Positions 6,301-9,577 of a stretch of 9,577 bases of DNA are shown piece by piece. The DNA is from CAZPUS01 sp964589825. GTDB taxonomy: Bacteria > Fibrobacterota > Chitinivibrionia > Chitinivibrionales > WJKA01. The notes under the pieces are model-generated. The model did no database searches, was not told the origin of the DNA, and saw only the letters and a program-made list of their open reading frames with translations. Location: assembly GCA_964589825.1 (NCBI GenBank), contig CAZPUS010000064.1:1-9577 (forward strand), read 5' to 3'. The translations under genes and the position numbers were made by a program. Position 1 is the stretch's first letter; each line of letters starts with the position of its first letter.

Positions 6301-7479
6301 ATGCCCATTCCCCGGCTTTACCCCATAACACAGCATTTTACCCGTCGCGCTCTTGATGACCTGCATGTGGCACTGGATGCGCAGCTGCGTACCATCCCTT
6401 CACAGAAGCTGCGGGATGCCTCCATCGCCGTAGCGGTGGGCAGTCGCGGTATCGCCCATATCGCGGATATCACGGCACAGACCGTTACTTTCCTTAAAAA
6501 TAACGGTGCAAACCCGTTTGTGTTCCCGGCCATGGGCAGCCACGGTGGTGCGACCGCACAGGGCCAGCGTGAGGTGCTTACCAGCCTCGGAATCACCGAA
6601 GCAGCGCTCGGCTGTCCCGTCCGTGCATCCATGGAAGTTGAGGAGATCGATGCCCCCGGTCTGCCGCATAAAGTATTCGTTGATGCGTATGCCTGGAACG
6701 CCGACCATATACTGATGATAAACAGGATCAAGCCGCACACCGCGTATTACGGGGACTATGAAAGCGGTTTGGTCAAGATGGCCTGCATCGGCGTGGGAAA
6801 GCATGCTATGGCACAGCAAATGCACCGCTGTGGCGTACAGGGACTCAGGGATATGATGCCGGATGCGGCCGCACACCTGTTTGCGACCGGCAAGTTCCTT
6901 GGCGGCATCGCCCTGGTGGAGGATGCGTATGACGAGATCATGCACGTGGAATATCTCGATACCAGTGATACCCGGGGCATCCTTGCAAGAGAGCCCGACC
7001 TGCTGCGTATGGCCGTGGATAACATGCCGCGGCTGCCGGTGGAGGATATCGATATACTTATTGTCGATGAAACAGGAAAAAACATAAGCGGTACTGGTAT
7101 GGATACCAAAATCGTGGGACGTATGCGCCTGTTTGGGGTGCAGGAGCCGGTCTCGCCGCGGGTCAATCAGATCGTGGCCTGCGATCTCACGCCGGAGACG
7201 CACGGTAATGCCGTGGGCGTGGGGCTTGCGGATGTGATCACCAGGCGCTTGTATGAAAAAATCGATTTTCAGAAGACCTATGAAAACGTACGCACCAGTA
7301 CCTTCCTGTCCCGGGCCTTCATTCCGGTAGTCGCCGACACACAGGACGATGCGTTCGACTGGGCCGCCGCTGCGGCGGGTGCGCATAAAAAAGATGCACT
7401 GCGCGTGGTCCGTATCCGCAATACGTTGCAACTGGATAACGTAGGGGTGTCGGAGGCGGTGTACCGGGAGATGAAATGA
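6301..7479 (+). CDS. Lactate racemase-domain protein (LarA/DUF2088 homolog)
   Basis: LarA-type enzymes racemise or epimerise alpha-hydroxy acids with a nickel-pincer nucleotide cofactor. This 392-residue protein has the family motifs in order: VAVGSRGI, PAMGSHGGATAQGQ, MINRIKPHT, GLVKMACIGVGK, MPRL, DETGKNISGTGMD and, near the C-terminus, NAVGVGLADVIT. By spacing, H81, H146, K159 and H175 plausibly match LarA His108, His174, Lys184 (cofactor attachment) and His200 (nickel ligand): the intervals are 65, 13 and 16 here against 66, 10 and 16. The large family includes many members of unproven substrate, so lactate is not implied. GGAG 4 bases before the ATG sets the start. It follows the strong promoter at 6160. 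The cofactor genes larB, larC and larE are absent here and would have to lie elsewhere. Confidence 0.85.
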   Translation: MPIPRLYPITQHFTRRALDDLHVALDAQLRTIPSQKLRDASIAVAVGSRGIAHIADITAQTVTFLKNNGANPFVFPAMGSHGGATAQGQREVLTSLGITEAALGCPVRASMEVEEIDAPGLPHKVFVDAYAWNADHILMINRIKPHTAYYGDYESGLVKMACIGVGKHAMAQQMHRCGVQGLRDMMPDAAAHLFATGKFLGGIALVEDAYDEIMHVEYLDTSDTRGILAREPDLLRMAVDNMPRLPVEDIDILIVDETGKNISGTGMDTKIVGRMRLFGVQEPVSPRVNQIVACDLTPETHGNAVGVGLADVITRRLYEKIDFQKTYENVRTSTFLSRAFIPVVADTQDDAFDWAAAAAGAHKKDALRVVRIRNTLQLDNVGVSEAVYREMK

Positions 7480-7701
7480 GCGGATAGGGGGCGTCAGTCG
7501 GCAAAGACCACGCCGGTAAAAACGCCGGAAGCTGTTCTGATGCTTTTAGGTAAAAATTCTCATTTGACGCTCTCGGAAGTTGCTGAGCACCTTGGTAAAT
7601 CGGTCAGCGCGGTTGAACGAGCTGCTTCAAAGCTGCGTAAGCAGGGCCGATTACGCTATAGTGGACCGAAGAAAGGTGGCCATTGGGAGGTCCTTTCATG
7701 A
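7480..7701 (+). pseudogene. C-terminal winged-helix remnant of an AlbA/HATPase_c_4-type regulator
   Basis: An open stretch ends at TGA 7699-7701. From about 7525 it reads PEAVLMLLGKNSHLTLSEVA and then EHLGKSVSAVERAASKLRKQ, closing with GRLRYSGPKKGGHWEVLS. This is a complete winged helix: recognition helix SVSAVERAASKLRKQG and wing GPKKGGHWEV, the characteristic ending of large ATP-binding regulators related to the RecG C-terminus (AlbA_2 plus HATPase_c_4). Upstream TTPVKTPEAV resembles the Thr-Pro linker of that family. The N-terminal domains are absent: the frame is closed at 7477-7479 by the stop of the LarA-like gene. An internal ATG at 7540 has no convincing ribosome site. Most likely this is a dead 3' fragment. 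Confidence 0.65.
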
Positions 7702-7846
7702 AATAGACATGATTGAAGCATGGGGCACAGGACTTCTGAGGATAATAACACAAATTAAAGAATCAGGGCTTCCTCCTCCTGAATTCTTCCACAGACAGGG
7801 TGAATTTGTAATAAAATTTCTTAACTCCAAAAAAACTAATGCTAAA

Positions 7847-7928
7847 AACGGCGAATTAACCGGCGAATTAAATGGCGAATTAAATGGCGAATTAAATGGC
7901 GAATTAAATGGCGAATTAAATGGCGAAT
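7847..7928 (+). repeat. 12-nt tandem repeat encoding NGEL, interrupted by the assembly gap
   Basis: Six full units and 10 bases of a seventh (unit AATGGCGAATTA, with one ACC variant giving TGEL) lie before the gap. TA at 8029-8030 completes a unit after it. The unit is a multiple of three, so copy-number changes alter linker length and not frame. The true copy number is unknown because the gap lies inside the array. Confidence 0.9.
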
Positions 7929-8028
7929 NNNNNNNNNNNNNNNNNNNNNNNNNNNNNNNNNNNNNNNNNNNNNNNNNNNNNNNNNNNNNNNNNNNNNNNN
8001 NNNNNNNNNNNNNNNNNNNNNNNNNNNN
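7929..8028. other. Scaffold gap (100 N) inside the NGEL repeat
   Basis: An exact 100-N placeholder sits within a tandem repeat, the expected result of a short-read assembly breaking at the array. Flanks on both sides are repeat units or their direct continuation, so the missing sequence is probably a whole number of 12-nt units. Confidence 0.9.
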
Positions 8029-8224
8029 TAAATAGAAATCAGGCTTTAACTCTTAAGTGCATAGCCAATAACACAGGGATCAATGCCGGTGAGATTTCAA
8101 AAAAGCTTGATGTCCCATTCAGTACAATTGATAAACATATACGAGTACTCTTAAAAAAGGGCCTGATCAGGAGACAAGGGAGTAAAAAGAGCGGCGGATA
8201 TGTTGTTGTGGATTAATATAGTTA

Positions 8225-8254
8225 TTGAAATGAATTATCACGCATTATTATATA
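8225..8254 (+). promoter_or_regulatory. Candidate promoter of the MntA-HepT pair
   Basis: TTGAAA (8225-8230) and TATATA (8249-8254) are separated by 18 bases. Transcription would begin about 8-10 bases before the ATG at 8270, making the mRNA almost leaderless; this agrees with the lack of a Shine-Dalgarno sequence there. The region is AT-rich, so a chance match is possible. Confidence 0.35.
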
Positions 8255-8269
8255 CCATGGATTTACATT

Positions 8270-8677
8270 ATGTCTGCAGTGTCGGAAAAAACAATAGCCG
8301 TAATAAAAAAACTGCTTAAAGAGAAAGATGGTGTTGTGTTTGCTTATATGCATGGCAGTGCCGTTTCTTCTGAAACGTATCATGATATTGATATAGGGCT
8401 TTACATTGAGAATGATATGGTTAACACCGGTAAATACAATACCATGGATTATATTATACCTGCAGAACAAAATCTTGAGAAAGAGATTGGTGTGCCGGTG
8501 GATATCCAGATACTTAATACAGCACCTCTTTCTTTCAGGTATAGTGTCGTGACACACGGAATAGTACTGATCGATACCAATCCCTTAATAAGAGAGCGGT
8601 TTGAATTAATGGCCCGGGTGCACTATTTTGATTTCAGGCCAAAAGCAGAAGAGTACCTCAGGGAGGCCCTCAGATGA
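8270..8677 (+). CDS. mntA: MNT-domain antitoxin nucleotidyltransferase (MntA type)
   Basis: This 135-residue protein is the minimal nucleotidyltransferase partner of a HEPN toxin. In the characterised Shewanella system the MNT enzyme inactivates the toxin by adding AMP units to a tyrosine next to the HEPN active site. The nucleotidyltransferase signature is visible: HGSAVSSETYHDIDIGLYI at residues 28-46, with G29-S30 and the catalytic pair D39 and D41. A third acidic residue, D78, lies in VPVDIQIL. The GS-to-DxD interval is shorter than in many relatives. The C-terminal third (NPLIRERFE...YFDFRPKAEEYLREAL) is a typical helical tail for this partner. There is no Shine-Dalgarno upstream of ATG 8270. 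The stop overlaps the toxin start by 4 bases (ATGA at 8674-8677), so the two are translationally coupled. Confidence 0.88.
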   Translation: MSAVSEKTIAVIKKLLKEKDGVVFAYMHGSAVSSETYHDIDIGLYIENDMVNTGKYNTMDYIIPAEQNLEKEIGVPVDIQILNTAPLSFRYSVVTHGIVLIDTNPLIRERFELMARVHYFDFRPKAEEYLREALR

Positions 8678-9102
8678 GATTTTTATTTGATCATGAAAGA
8701 GTGAAAAAATTAATAAGCTCGATTCGTAAGTCAAACAATCTCCTGGCGGATATTGCGAAGCGTGATGAGAAAAAATTCATGGAAGATGTTCATATACAGT
8801 CAAGCGCCAAGTATAATTTTATTGCTTCTATAGAAGCTGTAATCGATGTGTCGAACCATATCATTTCGCGTAACAGTTTGCGGGCTCCGGAAGATTATGC
8901 GGATACTTTTGCTGTTTTGGAAGAAAATGGCATAATTACAGAAGATTTTTCAAATGAGCTTAAGAAAATGGCAAAGTTCAGAAACAGACTTGTTCATTTA
9001 TACTGGGATATTGATGAAAAAGAATTGTATTCAATTTTAACCACCAAATTGGACGACATTGATACCTTTCTCAAAAATATTGGAGAACATGTCAACCTTT
9101 AG
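8674..9102 (+). CDS. hepT: HEPN-domain toxin (HepT, DUF86 family)
   Basis: HepT toxins are small helical RNases that cleave RNA when not neutralised by their MNT partner. This 142-residue protein has the DUF86 all-helical layout and the catalytic HEPN motif RX4H at R103-H108 within KFRNRLVHLYWDID. Y110, two residues after H108, completes the RX4HXY motif whose tyrosine is the site of AMP addition in the Shewanella MntA-HepT system. The residues needed for toxicity and for its control are therefore both present, and the pair looks intact. A strong ribosome site, AGGGAGG, lies 7 bases before the ATG at 8674, inside the end of the antitoxin gene. It sits in an AT-rich patch next to regulator remnants, as expected for a horizontally acquired defence or stability module. 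Confidence 0.9.
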   Translation: MRFLFDHERVKKLISSIRKSNNLLADIAKRDEKKFMEDVHIQSSAKYNFIASIEAVIDVSNHIISRNSLRAPEDYADTFAVLEENGIITEDFSNELKKMAKFRNRLVHLYWDIDEKELYSILTTKLDDIDTFLKNIGEHVNL

Positions 9103-9368
9103 AACGGTAATAAAAAAAGAGTGCGCTACGCACAGCTACTATTAACAATCCGGCCTGTCCGGAACGGGTAGCGGCTGATCACCGCCGGCACTGAACAGAT
9201 GATCTGGAGCTGCGCCCGACGAAAACACGTCGAATCAGCGTTGGCCACTTTGAACGCGAGAATGCACAATGGTGCCGCTATTTTCTGCAGTATGCCTATG
9301 CCGCACGGGCGTACAGGTACGCATGAAACACTACACTATACACCAAAAATACTAAACCATATACAACA
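9103..9368. other. Intergenic region after hepT, with a coding-like relic
   Basis: The composition shifts back to GC-rich around 9130. Bases 9195-9326 are open on the plus strand (43 codons plus TGA) and read like real protein (LRPTKTRRISVGHFEREN, then a Tyr/Ala-rich end), but there is no start codon with a ribosome site, and a TGA closes the frame at 9192-9194. It may be a remnant of a gene disrupted when the island arrived. I do not recognise it. No RNA gene was seen. Confidence 0.35.
9112..9133 (-). terminator. Hairpin with T-run, oriented for minus-strand transcripts
   Basis: GTGCG (9121-9125) and CGCAC (9129-9133) form a 5-bp stem with a 3-base loop. On the minus strand it is followed by TC and seven T (complement of A 9112-9118), the layout of an intrinsic terminator reading leftward into the toxin gene's 3' end. 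No minus-strand gene is visible to its right, and it is not a good terminator for hepT in the plus direction. The stem is short. Confidence 0.35.
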
Positions 9369-9577
9369 ATGCCCCGTCGCTCCCTGCTCATTTCCATGCT
9401 CATCATCCTTGCGGCTTTCACCGGACTGGGGGTATATGCCTTTCGTCACCTGGGCAGATGGCTCATCATCCGCGACCCATTGCCAGAACATGTGGATGTG
9501 CTGTTTACGTTTGCATGGGACTACAAACGCGTCGAATATGCAGAAGTCCTGGCAAAAAAGTATCCCGAGGCCCTGCT
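9369..9577 (+). CDS. N-terminus of a membrane-anchored YdcF/SanA-like (DUF218) protein, cut by the window edge
   Basis: The frame is open from ATG 9369 to the end of the window (69 codons). A basic start (MPRRS) leads into a membrane helix, LLISMLIILAAFTGLGVYAF (residues 6-25), acting as signal anchor. Then follows GRWLIIRDPLPEHVDVLFTF, which matches the opening of DUF218 proteins (a strand, then DPLP, then an aspartate-led beta strand). The usual Gly-Gly of that strand (VLGGG) is replaced by FTFAWDYKR, although the following R-VEYAEVLAKKYPEAL helix fits the family's residues after the strand. DUF218 proteins in E. coli (ElyC, SanA, YdcF) relate to envelope integrity. With most of the protein missing the assignment is moderate. 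No clear Shine-Dalgarno sequence precedes the ATG. Confidence 0.55.
   Translation, partial: MPRRSLLISMLIILAAFTGLGVYAFRHLGRWLIIRDPLPEHVDVLFTFAWDYKRVEYAEVLAKKYPEAL

Larger units (their letters stand above)
7694..8216 (+). pseudogene. Truncated HATPase_c_4-type regulator with NGEL repeats and C-terminal winged helix
   Basis: From about 7694 a second frame reads FHEIDMIEAWGTGLLRIITQ and continues with a proline-rich stretch and FVIKF. This is the C-terminal end of the HATPase_c_4 (RecG C-terminal-like) domain, with its signature IEAWGTG. It continues into an NGEL tetrapeptide linker, passes through the 100-N gap, and ends in a winged helix (INAGEISKKLDVPFSTIDKH, then IRVLLKKGLIRR and a GGYVVV wing) with a TAA at 8214-8216. 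Removing the N run restores one frame: T7928 with TA8029-8030 gives TTA and the next codon is AAT. The AlbA_2 DNA-binding and most of the HATPase domain are missing, replaced by the previous fragment in another frame. ATG 7709 could be used by reinitiation after TGA 7701, but a functional protein is unlikely. Codon use is more AT-rich than upstream genes. Confidence 0.65.

Noticed and set aside
6096..6356. 86-codon open frame upstream of the LarA-like gene
   Set aside because: It spans the consensus promoter and overlaps the LarA start in another frame, and its product has no family-like character.
6400..7431. Long minus-strand open frame opposite the LarA-like gene (343 codons)
   Set aside because: It is antisense to a gene with strong family motifs, and its translation is His/Cys-rich and motif-free, as expected for a codon-bias shadow.
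7477..7542. Possible UGA readthrough joining the LarA-like protein to the winged helix, which is in the same frame
   Set aside because: The LarA family normally ends near this stop and the winged helix belongs to another family; the shared frame is a one-in-three coincidence.
7847..8030. CRISPR array
   Set aside because: The 12-nt units are contiguous without spacers and encode an in-frame tetrapeptide.

Overview
The window looks like a scaffolded draft or metagenome contig from a Gram-negative-type bacterium of roughly balanced base composition. Two runs of exactly 100 N (2555-2654 and 7929-8028) are scaffold placeholders. Nothing here fixes the taxonomy. The mix of an envelope thiol-fold protein, BioY, RNase AM and a LarA homolog would fit several phyla, and I do not name one with confidence.

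Left part (1-2378): a possible C-terminal tail of a plus-strand gene runs in from the left edge and converges on a minus-strand family 2-like glycosyltransferase (89-1045). After a 329-base gene-free stretch there is a small two-helix membrane protein (1375-1788). It converges on bioY (1818-2378, minus), the substrate-binding membrane subunit of a biotin transporter. A 10-bp hairpin lies in the 29 bases between the two stops.

Middle (2806-6077): the most unusual gene is a 794-residue, probably exported protein. It has an N-terminal 5'-nucleotidase-like metallophosphoesterase fold whose metal-binding motifs are largely eroded. This is fused to a DsbA-like thioredoxin domain with a single-cysteine CPYG active site, a Cys-rich linker, and two further apparent thioredoxin-like segments without an obvious CxxC. 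A well-conserved PHP-domain RNase AM/nucleoside bisphosphate phosphatase follows 47 bases downstream.

Right part (6160-7479): a textbook sigma-70 promoter (TTGACA, 17 bases, TATAAT, with an extended -10 TG) and a leader hairpin precede a lactate-racemase-domain (LarA/DUF2088) homolog. No lar cofactor genes are in the window.

Accessory island (about 7480-9120): two abutting fragments of AlbA/HATPase_c_4-type regulators (RecG C-terminal-like) meet at a chimeric junction. The second carries a 12-nt in-frame tandem repeat encoding NGEL, interrupted by the second gap, and ends in a winged helix. Next is an AT-rich HEPN/MNT toxin-antitoxin pair of the MntA-HepT type, overlapping by 4 nt, with an intact RX4HXY motif. 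Beyond it the sequence returns to host-like composition. A signal-anchored protein resembling the YdcF/SanA (DUF218) family begins at 9369 and runs off the right edge.
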